DNA of 64,000 nt from Lingula anatina (lineage: Eukaryota; Brachiopoda; Lingulata; Lingulida; Lingulidae). The DNA lies in NCBI RefSeq assembly GCF_001039355.2, contig NW_019773825.1:274100-338099 (forward strand). Direction: 5' to 3'. Position numbers and translations under genes: made by a program. The notes below the pieces were generated by a model that was not told the origin of the DNA, did no database searches, and worked only from the letters and a program-made list of their open reading frames with translations. Below, in pieces: positions 14,211-27,800 of this stretch (the first letter of the stretch is position 1; each line of letters opens with the position of its first letter).

Positions 14211-17200
14211 AGGTTACAAAAGGCTGCATCACCATTACATGCAAACACCCGCCTTTAAAACCCTAACCCTAAGCAAGTATTAATTTCAGCCAAGCTGTCC
14301 AAAACACGTTTTCAACTTTTGAACCTGTCAACCGCAGGCTTGTGCTGCGCTGATGTAAACACACAAACGCGACAACTTATGGTTACGTGGTCAAACACTT
14401 ATTTAATATTATAGCAAAAAAATAAAAAAGCCAACAATCCTTTTCTTTTATCTCCGATGACGCTAGCCAGTTAATGTTAGGAGGGCGGACGTCTTGAGTC
14501 AAGGGGAATAGCACACATATGTTATTGCCTTTGATGCGCAAAATGCTGCAAATCGCGGCATTAATCGTTCACGTCACGACAATTACGTGGAGTAATACCG
14601 ACACAGGGAGGTAGACAGCTTTGGCAAGCTTCCGCGCACGTATTTCCTACAGTCTTAAGTTATATTATTATTTCTTAACATGTATATTTATACTAGAATA
14701 TACGCGCGACAAAAACATTGTTAATAACACGATATAACGTGCTTATGAAGATACCAACGCGAAGAGACAAAAATATTACAATCTTATCCCTATAAAAGAT
14801 AAAGAGAATAAAAACCAAGCATCTACCTAAGAGGAGACCGTATATATTGTACGAGGTTAGCTTTCAAAGAAATATATTGCAATGACAACCATACCATGAA
14901 TATGATAAAACATATCATCGATTCCTCTATGGTGTATTAATTGATGTTTCCACAACATCTTAAAAAAAAAAAATTAAAAAGAAAGAAAGAGAAAAAAAAC
15001 GGACTCTCAAAGACGTGCTTAACGTTTGACCTAATTAGCGACCTAAGCGTCTGCGCAGTAATACCGCATAAGATCAGCGTAAGTGAACATCACCGCGGGT
15101 GGGCGATGCACGGCTGATGAGACAAAATAGATCTATAATAAAAGGCACTTTTCCATATTCCCAGATTGTTATCATTATGTGGCCTGGTGATCTGCGTAAC
15201 ACACACGAAGTGTTATAAATACGAACCACGTGGCGCTGCCCTCAAAATGCTCAAACCAATGTTTGGTTTATGGTTCCAATGGCACCCAAGCTGCCAAACG
15301 TTTCTCTCGTAGTGTGTGTTTGTGTATAGAGTTTGCGTAGGTGAGACGCTTTAGGTCGGTCGATCAGGCGACCTCAGGCAGTCCTCAATCGCAGCTAAAT
15401 GCATGCGTCCCATGCTGCGTTCCCATTAGTCGAGGTAAAGTTAAATCACCTACCGCGGCATGGGCTAAAACCTGACCAAAGCCGGTTTACAGCTCAAGCT
15501 TCGAGGTCAAGCCGAGCACGGCGGCAGCACAAAGATTACCAGAACACCAGAGAGATAATTAAGGAACTTCTCTGAAGGGATCAGAGCAATCTCAAAAGGA
15601 TAAACTAGTATATGAGATAACCAAGCACCATACTGAATGGGTCTTACAGAGGTTCATGAACATTCTAAGAAATATGTATTTCTGTTAAATTTGTCCATTT
15701 TTTATATTTAACTGCTTCTTATCTTATCGTTAAAAAGGTTTTTCTGAATAAAAATTCGTATAAATTTTGACATTGAATTACTGTAGCATTAGAGGCAGTC
15801 GTACAAACTGATTTTGTGTCTTGTCTTAATTTCCAAAACGCAACTTGTCTTTTTAAAGCTTGTAAAGTCATTGTCCGTGAACCTGTAAGCGTAATTCTGT
15901 AGGATAGCAAGTCCTTACGCCAGCTACAGATCCAGCTGTGGATACCTCAACTTAGCTAATCAACGATATTCAGATTTACGTGTATAAAAGATTATGACTT
16001 CAATTGGCGCCTTAGGTGCATGCATCATGAAGGCAATGTAACAATTTATCAAGGCGAGAATGTTCTTCGTAGTTCTACTCAGTTTCTTTATTTGCACAGT
16101 GCCCGAGACCTTACTACCGACTTCGTGAAAAAAGTTAATCTATTTTTTTTCGACATCTCATTTTAAAAGAAGTTATGATTTTATATAAAGAAACAAGAAC
16201 ATGGCACATACAATCCAACATGCCTTGTTATGTATACATTTAAAAGACGTGTTCGAGGGGTGTTGTCCAAATATGTTATATCATCGTATACAAGGTGAAG
16301 CCCTAATAAAACTACAGAAGATAATTTTAGTATCTGCTGTGTACAATGTAACCAAGAAAATAAAACCACTTCCTGTTTTCTGATGGGCATATTGTACTTT
16401 TATGTTTGCATCAAGTAAATCTTTACTCTAATACATACTGTAGAATGAATTTTCATATGCTGAGCCAACTATTAAGTTAAACAGCATGGTTATCAAATTT
16501 AAATAATAGAATCTTAGCAATCGATTTATATGTTTCGTTTTGTGTTGACCAAAAAGAAGAAGAATTTGATTTGTGGTCATATGAGGTCAGGGTGGACACT
16601 GATATTCAATAAAAAAAACAAGCCAAGAAGCAGTTCTGAGATTTGTAGGGCTCATATACCTGCAGTCGAGGTCATTACATTGTATTTACCTTGTGACCAT
16701 CTTAAGCCAAACAAGCATGACAAGAACTCTTCTGCCCCAGGAAACAGTACTCCGAGGATTTCCTTTCCGGACCCTTGCTCTTTCAATAATATGATATTCT
16801 ATTTGCTAAGCCTGTCCATAGCGAAGCTCTGAGGTTTAATACGCATATTCATGTGCATCGACTTTCACTTTTTGTTGAACTCAGGAAGATGCAGAAAGTG
16901 TTTTAACAGTGCTTATATGCATAACGTCGCGGCTGAATATTAGATTGTTGGAGATTTCACTTGCCTTAAATGAGCACAGAGGGGAAAGGACGGTTATCAT
17001 TCCCAATATGAATAATACAGAAATGTCGCTTTACAACATAAGAGGTGGATTTGCAGGGGGGAAGGGGGGCAGAAACACCCAATATCCATGTGAAATTGGG
17101 GGGTGGGGGTGGGGTATTAGGTTTTCAACAAATTTTTTGAGGAAAATTTGTAATCGTCTGATCATAATTATTCAACAATGCCCATCGTTTAACACAAGGA

Positions 17201-17767
17201 CTGGCTTTCGTGTCTTTTCATCCAACTGCCAGAGTTCTTTACTGAAATGTGTAAAAGTGAATCACAAACAGTGAACAAAAACTGGCAAGGCTAGTTTGAT
17301 ATCATGTCAAGCAATATATATCGTGTAAATGTCCATTAATTACCTGGAATTCTCAGCCTCTGCTCGTTGTCTGTCCTGCGGCCAAACAAGAGAAGTTCAT
17401 GCAACTGAAGTGAATTCAGGCAGTCGCACGTAAATAATCATTTGCACAGCATTGCTTTGGTTCGAAATGCAAGAGAGAAAAAATTGAGTTCGATCAACCA
17501 ATTTGGTGAAACTTGACTACCTTCATATATTGAGTAGCGAAAGCAATTTGTGCCGATGGAATAACGTTCAGTCGACATCTCTCTCCAATCAAAGTAATTC
17601 CCCTCTCTGGCAACTATAAGTTAAATATTTTCCGCGGTTCATCCGCCGTCTTTTGCAATTCTACTCTCGTATATTGGCTTTCCAAATTGGCTGAAGATGA
17701 TGGCCGCAAGGTTTAACCATGGGATTTCAAAAGCACAGCATGGGGAACTTGTGCCGTGCCGTTGTAT

Positions 17768-17768
<1 letters not shown>
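14211..17768. other. Non-coding, no gene seen
   Basis: A 121-residue frame at 16909-17274 (+) crosses a G-run and has no recognisable domain. Nothing else stands out. Confidence 0.5.
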
Positions 17769-17802
<34 letters not shown>

Positions 17803-17828
17803 GAGAGAGAGAGGGAGAGAGAGAGGGG
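17769..17828. repeat. (GA)n microsatellite, interrupted
   Basis: About 60 bases of GA with GGG interruptions. A frame of alternating Arg-Glu across it is an artefact. Confidence 0.95.
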
Positions 17829-18118
17829 GCATATAAACATAAACTATAACATTACTTCATTTTCTTCCATCAGTTTAATCAGTGCTGGCTTTCAAAAAGT
17901 AAGACAATAAAGCAATGAAATCAATCAAGATTGCTTTACGGCTTTGTTGGTGCGTTCACAAAGGCCGATTTATTTTCATTTTCTCAAAATTTTCAGCCAA
18001 CCTGAACCTTGTTAAAAGGGAAATTTGTATTCTTCTATGACACATTAAACAGCCAGTGATTGCTGACAGACCTTTTTACAGTATAATCACTGATGTTCTA
18101 CACGTAAAGGTACATGCA

Positions 18119-18119
<1 letters not shown>

Positions 18120-18177
<58 letters not shown>
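18120..18177. repeat. (TA)n microsatellite
   Basis: About 29 perfect TA units, able to extrude a cruciform. Confidence 0.95.
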
Positions 18178-18178
<1 letters not shown>

Positions 18179-18584
18179 GACAAAACATAAAAGGGATATA
18201 ACCTCAAGAACTTACTTCCATCAATTTAGGAATACATGTAGGCGTGTGTTTTACTGGAAGTCCTATTTCCAATGGTTTTACGATATTCCGTTTCTCTTCC
18301 TCTGTGAGTCTCGAGGCAGAGATTTCATACGTCAGACAAAATTTACCGCAATGCACTTTCACACGCAACCTAGCAGTGGTTATAGATAAGACGGCCAATA
18401 AACCACTGTATTTTCTTGCGTTTCTCTGTTCTTTTTTATTTCATTTTATCGTTTTGCTACTTCCTTTTTCGTAAGCAAATATTATTTCACGTGGCTATCA
18501 TCAATCTTTTGCGTAGATTTAGCCGATATAAGACCGCAGCACGTGGTAGGGTTAAAAACTGGTTGACGTATGTAAGAACCGGTA

Positions 18585-18586
<2 letters not shown>

Positions 18587-18620
<34 letters not shown>
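18587..18620. repeat. (GA)n microsatellite
   Basis: About 17 GA units; third dinucleotide array within 0.9 kb. Confidence 0.95.
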
Positions 18621-18621
<1 letters not shown>

Positions 18622-21600
18622 ACTGGCTCCGTGATAAGCGGCTTTTCTTTACGTAGATAACATGTTGTAAAAATCCCCAAATCCCGATGTTTTTCGCTGT
18701 ATTTTGCCATACTGCTTACTGGACACCAATCAACGTGATCAGTCAGAGCACAAGGCATTACTACATACTTCTATATTCACCTAGCAGGATCAAAAGGTGA
18801 GGTGGGCGCGTCTATACTTCCAAAAAAACACGAGTAAATCTGCAAGCAAGTCAGAAACCTGTGTTTTGTAGGGATTTATAAGGAAGGCTTCAAATGAACA
18901 AACACGTTGTTTATCAAGTTACCAAAGACGAAATAACGCCTGAAAGCATAAGAAACTCATAGAAAATATTGTGCTGAATGAGTAGGTAACAGTGCCACTC
19001 ATATGGCGTGTCTAATACAGGGTGTTCCGGAAATCTGCAATAATGCTCCTTATGTCAAACCGATCGCGTAACCCTGAGTTTCACAGCTCTGATGGTGACT
19101 TTCCTTACCCAGTATATTTCCATTCATGTCTGTCTTATTTTTTTGTTTGCCACTATATTTCCTATCATGCTAACACCCTGCGAATCAAATTCTACATCTG
19201 AACAATATATTCACACACAAAACCTTTTTACCTGAACATCCAAACGAAAATATGGAACACGAAGAAATGTAGAATTTCAATTGAATAAAACCCAGGAAAT
19301 GTGTGTATTCATAAAGCAAATACCTGTATGATCTGAATGTTAAGAGTCCTATGGTTGGCGTGTTTGATCAGTACTCTGGGGAACGCTGGTAACCGTGGAT
19401 AGTCATATAAAAACCTTTCCTTAACAGTAGACTGTCACTCATACAACGATGTGAAGTAATATAACACAGAAAAAAAGATGTCGAAAGTATGACATGTAGA
19501 GCTGGTGCCAGTTTCTAAGTTGTTCTCGAAAAATCCACGTCCACACAACATGACCAGTTATAATAGCTGACATAGGTTAAGGTGGGACTACGCACCTTCG
19601 TTTATTTCATGTAAAGTAAGTTCCATTGAGTTTCAAATCCACATCTTATAAATATTACAAAACTAGAAAAGATTTCACTGTAAGCATGTGCAGTGTCATT
19701 TGTCTTGTTCATGATGCTGAAGGGGCGTGCGGTTTTTCATCTTTTGTTTATTAAACCATTTCACACTTCATGTAGGTGCGTCACGTGTCTTTCTACATGT
19801 ATTTTAAAGCATATTTTGCATTCAATGTGTGTCATGTTGATGTAAGTTTGAATTTATTCTCTTTAGTTACTGCTTTTGATAAAATTAACAGTTGCAAATG
19901 TTTAGCATATAAAACAGTGCCTCAAAAAGTCGAATGCAAGATAGAATTCCCACAAAAGACATTCCAATCTTGTAAAATCTTTTGCAATAGTGTTTTATCC
20001 GTGTATGCATTGGTTTCCTTTTATTGCATGGTTGAGACTATGCTGAGAACGTCGAGTGATTTAAATTGACTATAATTTCCTTAGTTCTTTTTTTACATAT
20101 AATATACATTCCCTTGGGCCGTTGACCAATACCCTTAAAACCGGGTTGTTCGCCTCTATACCTTTCAAATATCTTTCTGCTTTGCTGTCTTAGTATTGAA
20201 ATCACTTTATGATATTACCATATACCACCTAAGTCTCTCTCACTGATCACTATTTAACAAATTGGCATATAGTATATTGAGGGCGGTATTGTGTGGTATC
20301 GTTTTCTGACATATCTTTAAGATGCAACGTTATAAACATGTGATATAGTTTATTATGTACCCACTAGTCTTCTGCTTGTATGGAGTGAATTCACAGACAA
20401 AGACAAAGACTTTCATTTTACATTTACAATTGTTTCAATGTTTCAAAACAATTTTGTCATTAAACAACTCCTTGTGCAATTTAATTCGCCTAATTATGTT
20501 TGGTAATCCCAAGATCGCCACCTATAGGGGAGGCTGAAAACAAAAGCCTTTTATTTAAAGATTTCCTTGAACATAAGTTTCTTTGAATCCCTTCGGCACC
20601 ACATCCTCACGATATGATCCGCTTCTAACCTTTCAGTTTATGTTAAACATTTGATAGCGTAGTACTAGAGCTTGTGACTTAAGAAAGGCGATTATATTCG
20701 CGCGACATCGTCTTACGGATTTGCCAATGGGAAATGCGCTTGCGTCAGACTGGATTTCACGAGAATGCTATCACTCGTGGAGGCGTGAAAAGCAGGCATA
20801 AGTGTTCAAGGACAGGGGGGTATCCGATAACATCCGAGGAGTGACGCATACGATGCCGGATCACAGTATTTGAGAGAGAGGGAGACAGAGAGTCAAATAA
20901 ATGGTGAATATAAGGTACATGTAATACCGGTAGATGCATCTGAAAACAATGCTACGAGAACCAATCACTAAATCACAATGTCTGTGCCAAGAGGGTTTCA
21001 AAAGTTTATTTCGCCCTCTGACTCAGTCATCCCATTTACTTTGGCTAACGGGACCATCAGCGCGTTTGTTATGTACACTATCCCCTGATCCCTGACCCGG
21101 GGTCGCAGAGATGCTCGTTTGCGTTCCCTTAATCATCGTCCCAGGGCGCCGGGCAGCATCGACACATTAATTACGCGAAAATATATGTCTTTTTAACCAG
21201 AGGTGTTGCGTTGCGGGGAAAATATAATACGTGTTCAGTGTTCATATATTTGTTGATCTGTATTCCTGGAAATGACGAATGTTAACCTTTTTTTGTATTT
21301 TATTGTTCTTTCTGTTTGGTGCTGTATCTTTTTTTTTAATTCATCTTATTTCTTCAATCTAATTCGGGTGAGGTGGTGGCGTAGTGTTTGGTGGTATGGA
21401 TTGAAACGGCATTTTACTTGTTTTTGCTTTTTTATGCTCTCACAAGGATTTGAAGAAAAGAAAAATATAGAGTATTTTTATTCACTATTTCATCGGATAA
21501 GTAATTTTTTCGTAAAATAACTGTTTTTACTTTTTAAGTTAGTATGAAAACAAAAGACATTTCCGACAATCTTACAATTTTACCATTCATCTCCTGAAAC

Positions 21601-22715
21601 TAAAAACCCCCCAGTAATCCCAAACTTTTATAAAATTCCAAAATAACCTAGTTTGAAAAAAATAACTTTATTCTTTGCTTGACCCCGACTCTAAACCAGA
21701 CCAATTATCAAATTATCCGTCCACAAAACCAAGTTCACTCCGAGTTCAAGCTACCGACACAATAAGCTTAGAGGGGCAGTAGGAACGCCTGCCACGATCA
21801 GATGATCAAAAAGTTGATGTCAGAAGATAAGTTTACATTAAGTCAGAAACAGAGCAGACACAACGCAGGCTTTTCGGTTCACTTCCAGTTCTTCCCCTCG
21901 CCTCACCATGTTTGGTGCGGCTCGGCTCGGGTTCGATAGGATTGCTTCTGACAGGGCTGAATGGGGTTCCCGGCAATAATTTCGAAGCCTGGGGTAAGGC
22001 TACAAATTCACTCTAATCAGTTCCAAGTGGCATCCATGTAAAAATAATCTGGAAGATTTAAAATTTCCTGTGCAAGGCCCTTAATCTGCGATTTTGTCAT
22101 AAAGATCTCCTCTGCAATTGGCTCAGGCTAGCTGGCTAGATCTCCGCTCTCCACAGCGTCCTTCGTAACTGACGACTCCGTCGAACACAGCAAGAGTTGA
22201 GTTACGGATGTGAACGTCACTGTCACCGAGCTCTTCGAGCTTCATATTTTTCAGTTAATTCAAGAATTAATTGGGAGCTCAGAGCGTTCCTTCCTGTATG
22301 AATTTTCACATTTGTAAGTCGGGTCAATGTGACAGAGCAGTAAAGCTGCACGAGATGAAGAGTACTTCAAAGCACAGATTACTCAGTGTGTGTTCTCCAT
22401 ATTATCTGATACATATCAGAGCCCCTTTCCTCTTCACACTATTTCATACCTGCACTGCAGAACACACGCAATGAACATTCCCAATTTTAAGTACATTACA
22501 AGCAAGCACTGGCGTGATGCGTGGTTTTCTTCCAGAAGATAATAAGACGAGTCGAACGGAGATCTCCTCATTACCTTATGATTTAGTGCTCGAATAATTT
22601 CCTCTGCCTCTGCGAGCTTTCACAATGAAAAACTGAGCCATTGACATCATTGGAAACACGGCGAGCAGTATTTGCGTTCGGGTGACGCATGCGGCGGCGG
22701 TAAATTGATTGATTG
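18621..22715. other. Non-coding, no gene seen
   Basis: AT-rich to about 20.6 kb, then CpG-richer from about 20.7-22.8 kb with mixed sequence resembling regulatory DNA. No exon could be supported. Confidence 0.5.
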
Positions 22716-22741
22716 AGGTCAACTGGGGTCATTCAAGGTCA
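22716..22741 (+). promoter_or_regulatory. Three AGGTCA-type half-sites at 10-base spacing (DR4 x2)
   Basis: AGGTCA, four bases, GGGTCA, four bases, AGGTCA. Each adjacent pair is a DR4, the spacing used by thyroid-hormone-receptor/LXR-type heterodimers with RXR. The exact spacing over three sites is seen directly; function is inferred. Confidence 0.4.
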
Positions 22742-24263
22742 TCCAGCTCGCGGTGACACATCTGTCGTTCACAAGCTGCCAGACACAACATGGCGACCCG
22801 GTCCCTGTACCCAATGTAACCTTTTCCAGTCGAAACCATAACAAACGCTTTGCACCGTGACAAATTCACGGGACATCGAACAACCGCAACGCTATCCTGT
22901 TGATAGACAAGACATGTAACCTGCTGTCAACTTTGGTCTAAGGAACCGTTTATGATGCCATAACATCGTATATCTCAACAATTGTGCCCTCACTCGAAAC
23001 CTTAATGGCACATCCCTTTGTTTTATATTAAACCTAATCATTTAATCATTGGTAAAGTAAAGTAAATATTGATGCTAAATCAGTGAGATATGATGTATGG
23101 ATTTTCTACTTGGGTAAGCAAACACCAAAGAGAATCTACAACTCATTTCGAAAACATGGGCGAAAAACAAGAATTTTTGTACCATTAATTCTTCAACTTA
23201 TCAGTCAAAGTAGTTTGAAATGATAATAATATATTGAATTATAATAGAGTTAGCTTATTTTCTCTGAACTGTGTTTTAAAATAACACCTTTTAACATCAA
23301 GTTAAAGAAACATAAAATAAAAAAGTTTTACAAAAATAGTGAAATATAATACACATGAGTCGTAGTTTCCAATGTATTTATACACTTTTTATAATGACAG
23401 CCGTAAAGCATCAAAACCGGCGGCATCATCATTTGTCACATCGACAATTGCTGGATATTTCAATAAACGTCAATGTCGTCTACCTCAAGCCCTCCTAAGG
23501 TGAAAGACGTAAGCAAAGATGCTGCCCATTAATCGATTATATTTTTGACCAGTTATATTTTCAGAGGTTCAAAGCGTTATCCCGCGTGTTTCATAACATT
23601 GTCTGTAGTATACTTAAAGAGGAATGGTGAACCTTAGCAGACGATATTTCCCAACACCTCTTCTATCACGGCCAGAAGTTAAACATCCACCCATCCTTCC
23701 CTCCTTCCTTCCCTCCATCTGCTGGTCTGACCTCATCTCGAACTTTATATCTGTTTCTCTCATGTTAATTTGTGTGTTTTTTCTCGTGGGTGAGAGAGAT
23801 TGTATGCATTTCTCTCTGTTCCAATTTGTAACAGATACGACAAAGAGGAATGGCCACACGTGGGGAGGGATAGGGAGTAATAACCATTTGATGATGGAAA
23901 CCTGAAAATTAAACCCCGCTGCTTCAGGAATAAAACACATGCCAAGTATCGTGCTTCTTTTGCCAGTTGCCTGTTGCTCGGTAACAGAATCCAAGCCTAA
24001 TATTTCTGGAAGCGTATGGCATCCCCCAACACAAGATAGCATCCGTCTCCTTAGTCACTTCTGCCTTATCATGAGGGGGAGATTCCAACTCCCCCTCGGT
24101 ATGATAATTGTTTTGACATTCCTCAAACTTAAGAAAAAATAAAAATATCTGGAATGGCATATGCATGCGCGTGATTTACATATCTCCATATTCGTCATCT
24201 GACAATCAGTCGATCACTGTCAGAAACCAATACCAAGCTGAGTGTTCATTAGGAACAAAAGCA

Positions 24264-24335
24264 CTAACTGCATTTGTTTAACAATTGTTAATGCTGCTGC
24301 TAATTGGCCAGATTAGCCAGCAATTAGCCACTCTT
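24264..24335. promoter_or_regulatory. Candidate conserved regulatory block (Sox and homeodomain sites)
   Basis: AACAATTGTT at 24280-24289 is a palindromic pair of Sox-type ACAAT sites. It is followed within 45 bases by TAATTGG, GATTAGCC and CAATTAGCC, homeodomain cores at about 10-base steps. No coding frame. Inferred enhancer-like sequence. Confidence 0.3.
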
Positions 24336-24590
24336 TACAACAGCCGGTGCACCGGAACCTGTGTGGCTTTCATAGTGCCATATGTAAGGTCGTAACTAGG
24401 TCAAATAATTAATTAATCAAGCGTCTCCAATCAAGATGCCCTGTAGCGTAAAGAATAGTACTCGACTGTAGATATATATTTAAGGTCACTCGCAGGCGTT
24501 CACACGAACCCAAGGCAGCAGTCTTCTGGGACCTGCCCCGTTTATCAAACCCGTTATTAATGATATAATGATTAAAAATAAACATCTTAC

Positions 24591-24883
24591 CTTTGGATAC
24601 TTGTGTCGTCTGCTCCTTCGGGAGAGATTTGGAACTGTCTCCAACTGATGACTGCTGCGACGGCAAGGAGTGTGTCGGCAGCTCCAGGTTGCCCTACGAA
24701 AGCCTTTACCTGTGCGCCTCCTAGTCGAGCCAGCTGATGCCAGGGTGTATGGTGAACTCCGCTACCTGCACACGCCGTCACAGACTCGGGCCTCGTGCAC
24801 AGTCTCCCACTAAATTGGAGCATCGCAAGTATATATTTCTTAACCATCGTAAGTCGGGTCCTGGGGAACAGCCTCTGACGTCA
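24591..24883 (-). promoter_or_regulatory. Candidate CRE promoter and 5' exon, minus strand
   Basis: A perfect CRE (TGACGTCA) is at 24876-24883. A TATA-like AATATATAC on the minus strand lies near 24837-24829. A strong donor, CCAAAG|GTAAGATG, ends a possible exon at 24591, and CACAG|GTAAAGG near 24710 could be an alternative. The frame open before the donor reads SQQSSVGDSSKSLPKEQTTQ then VSK, low-complexity and unrecognised, with no ATG in frame. A non-coding first exon is as likely as a coding one. Confidence 0.25.
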
Positions 24884-27800
24884 CGGTATACACGAATAAC
24901 GTCACTCCATTTCAATGTACATTCCAAGTAATTAGTAGCGTAGTAACGGGCCTTCTGATTGGCTGGGATTTAATTTGAACCATGGTTGGTTAATATTCCA
25001 TATCGTCAATGGCTGGCCGTCTTACTTCTGTAACGTCAGGCCCCCGATGACGAAGTTAGCCGAGCTATAGATAGAACAAATAAGAAAAGCAATATTAGCA
25101 CATCATATTGCCCGCACTTCGCCAGTCGAACTCCTCGAACAATGGAATGCGAGTGGTGCTTATCATAACTTGCCTATTGTAATATGCTACAGAGCAGTAC
25201 GGCAAGTACGTCAATAAATTGATTTTCGTAAGGATGGATACTATATATAGAGAATACGCTCAATTAATGGTTTAAATAAAGTCTGTTATTGACATAAACC
25301 GTTCTTGAGTCGTGTTTAACATGGGATTGGGTCACCAGCCTTATAAGGAGTTAATCTCCGGGGATAAGAGGGGGTCGGGCGGTGCCGTTTGGGAACATTG
25401 CTTTGGGTCGGTTCCAATAGAAAGGCAATGACGTCTTATCTGGCTATGAGGAACCTAGGATAACAAGCCAATACCCGGACGTTGCATGTAACCAGAAAGG
25501 CCTGGCTCAGGCCGCTCGTGTCCCCAGCTAAACTCTGGATTTCTCCCAGGTGGAGTTAGAAGGGCTTGCGGAACGCCCGGGGTTTCTACAAACAACGGTA
25601 AATTTCAAGCCGCCATGAATGAATAAATGTATAAATCTGTGGAATGCGCTTCGCGGGCACGTAGTGTTTACAAATCGAATTATGGTCTCTGTGTAAACAA
25701 AGGCATCAGCCGCGTAACTCATAACTTATCTCAGCACGGTCTGTTTTAGTTGTAAAAAAGGATTCTGTCCAGTTGAGCCAAGATGACCGGTGCTTCCATT
25801 TAACATATATTTGGCGCTGTGTTTTATGTGTCGGTTTTATTAGCCATTGGGTCGCATGGGACTTGGAAAAGAAAAAAGATTGCTGCAACTCCCTCTACAC
25901 GACAAAATAAGCTTTTGACATCGTTGAACTGAGCTATTGATCGATCCAAAGAAAATTCAGTTTACTTTTGGTACAGGTTGTTGAATATTACTGAAATCGT
26001 ATTTCCATCTAAAGAGAACCACGTGAGCCTGAACAAAGTATTGGATCAAGAGTCGTGAACGGTAGAGAATTTATTAGTGCTTGAGTGACAATAGATCGTG
26101 ATAGAGTTACAAGTTTAAAACAGAGAAGAAAGTAGAAAATATAACATATTCAAATATCAATAAGAAATTTGAATCCACAAGGACTCGGCTGTAATACTTC
26201 TATAATGCGACATCAAAATAATGAAAAAGAAAAAAATCTAATCTAATAAAAAAGCAATTGCCAATTCCAACTGTTCTCAAACCTTTGTCTAACAAGAAAC
26301 AAATCGTTTCCTTTCGCCCTAGCACGTAGCATAACTAGAATCACATTGTTATTACGGCTGTACATAACTTGAAACAAAATAAAACACAAAAACAGCTCAA
26401 AGAGCAAATATGTGCACTTGGTTAACTGAAATGAGAGGGGCCGTGGAAGTATGTATGCGAAGAAAAAAAAAAGAGTGTTCTTGCCGCAGGCAGGATCAGA
26501 ACAAAACCTCTGGCTATGGCACACACACCTAGAACAAATCTTTCCGGATATACCTGCATCCGCGTTAAAGTATATATATAAATCACCCTATGTTCTATGT
26601 ATTTATATTCTAGTAAATCACTCTATCTAAATGTTTACACAGGTGAGGAAGATTTATATCAATAACGATCAATTCGGCAGACGCGGGGAATTCTTTTCTA
26701 CAGCCATTGCCAAAGTTATCCAATTAACGCACCTTGTTTATGGCCCTCTCTGTGTTAGGGAAATCTCGTCTTCTTGGAGTTCTAAAAACTGATAAAATGC
26801 GTCGGATGTTAAGAGGTTACTGGACGCCAGAGATACTGGATAAGGGTGTTCTGAACGTAATGGTCTCATGGGCATGAGATAGATGTCAAGAACCAATCAG
26901 TTACGTGGCTGTGATATATGGTGTGAAGCACTGCGGGGTTGAACGCATTTGATACGAACCAGCTAAGATGAAACGATTATAAGTTTTCAAGTTTCCGCGA
27001 AAAAACACCGAGAAACCCACACAGTCCCAGTCCAGAGTTCCAGGCTAAAATTAACCCCCAGTAATTGCTGGGAATCGCTTCTCAAACACAAACGACTCGA
27101 GTTCATAACATGACTATCATAAAACATTCTCGCAGCCATTAGTTTTCATTAAGCTCGTTTCGCGATGTTTTTTCCTCCCTGTACTCAATAGTGAAGCCAG
27201 GCGCGATCTAAGACCTCCAACACCTGGGAAGTACATCTGTTTGGGAGCAGATCTGGTTACAGCCCTTTCCTCTCGGGCCAAAGCCTATTAATAGGCTGTT
27301 TTAATGGTTTGTAGGAACCTAATTAAAAAACGAGCTAAAACAAGTAAGCCAAGACTCGTTGGAAATAAGCCTTGCATAATTATGGTTCTCCTTCACGTGC
27401 GTGAGCCGAAAACGGAACGAGGGTCTAAGGCGCTACATATGACGCTGACGTCACACATCGACGTCGCCGCCGAGATCCCGGGTGCAGGGATTCAGTGGCC
27501 TTGAGAAGGGAGGTAATGGAGGAGGTCGTAACAAAATGTTTATTTGCATGCGACAGGGACGAAATCAATAATTTACCTGGCCATAATCACGTATTTTCAT
27601 TCTTTGGCACGATTTCAATTTACGGCTAACTTGCGGTTTTTGAGGACAACGCGACTATGGCGGCGAGCAAGGGTCTTTTTTTAGATGTTTTCATTTAGTC
27701 AGTTCGAAATTAAGGTGAAAAAGTACAGCGTAGAGTGTACTTATATGCATTTTTAAAACTAACAGGCTTACAGTTGATGATGAGAGGAGAAAGAGGAACG

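Noticed and set aside
14262-14274. ACCCTAACCCTAA, two telomere-like units
   Set aside because: Only two units, no array, interior of a contig; chance.
23685-23722. CCTTCC-rich tract as a polypyrimidine splice signal
   Set aside because: No AG acceptor with a sensible downstream exon; simple low-complexity sequence.
23614-24042. 142-residue open frame (-), the longest in the window
   Set aside because: Runs through CCTTCC-rich simple sequence and shows no recognisable motif; overlapping frames on both strands are equally open.
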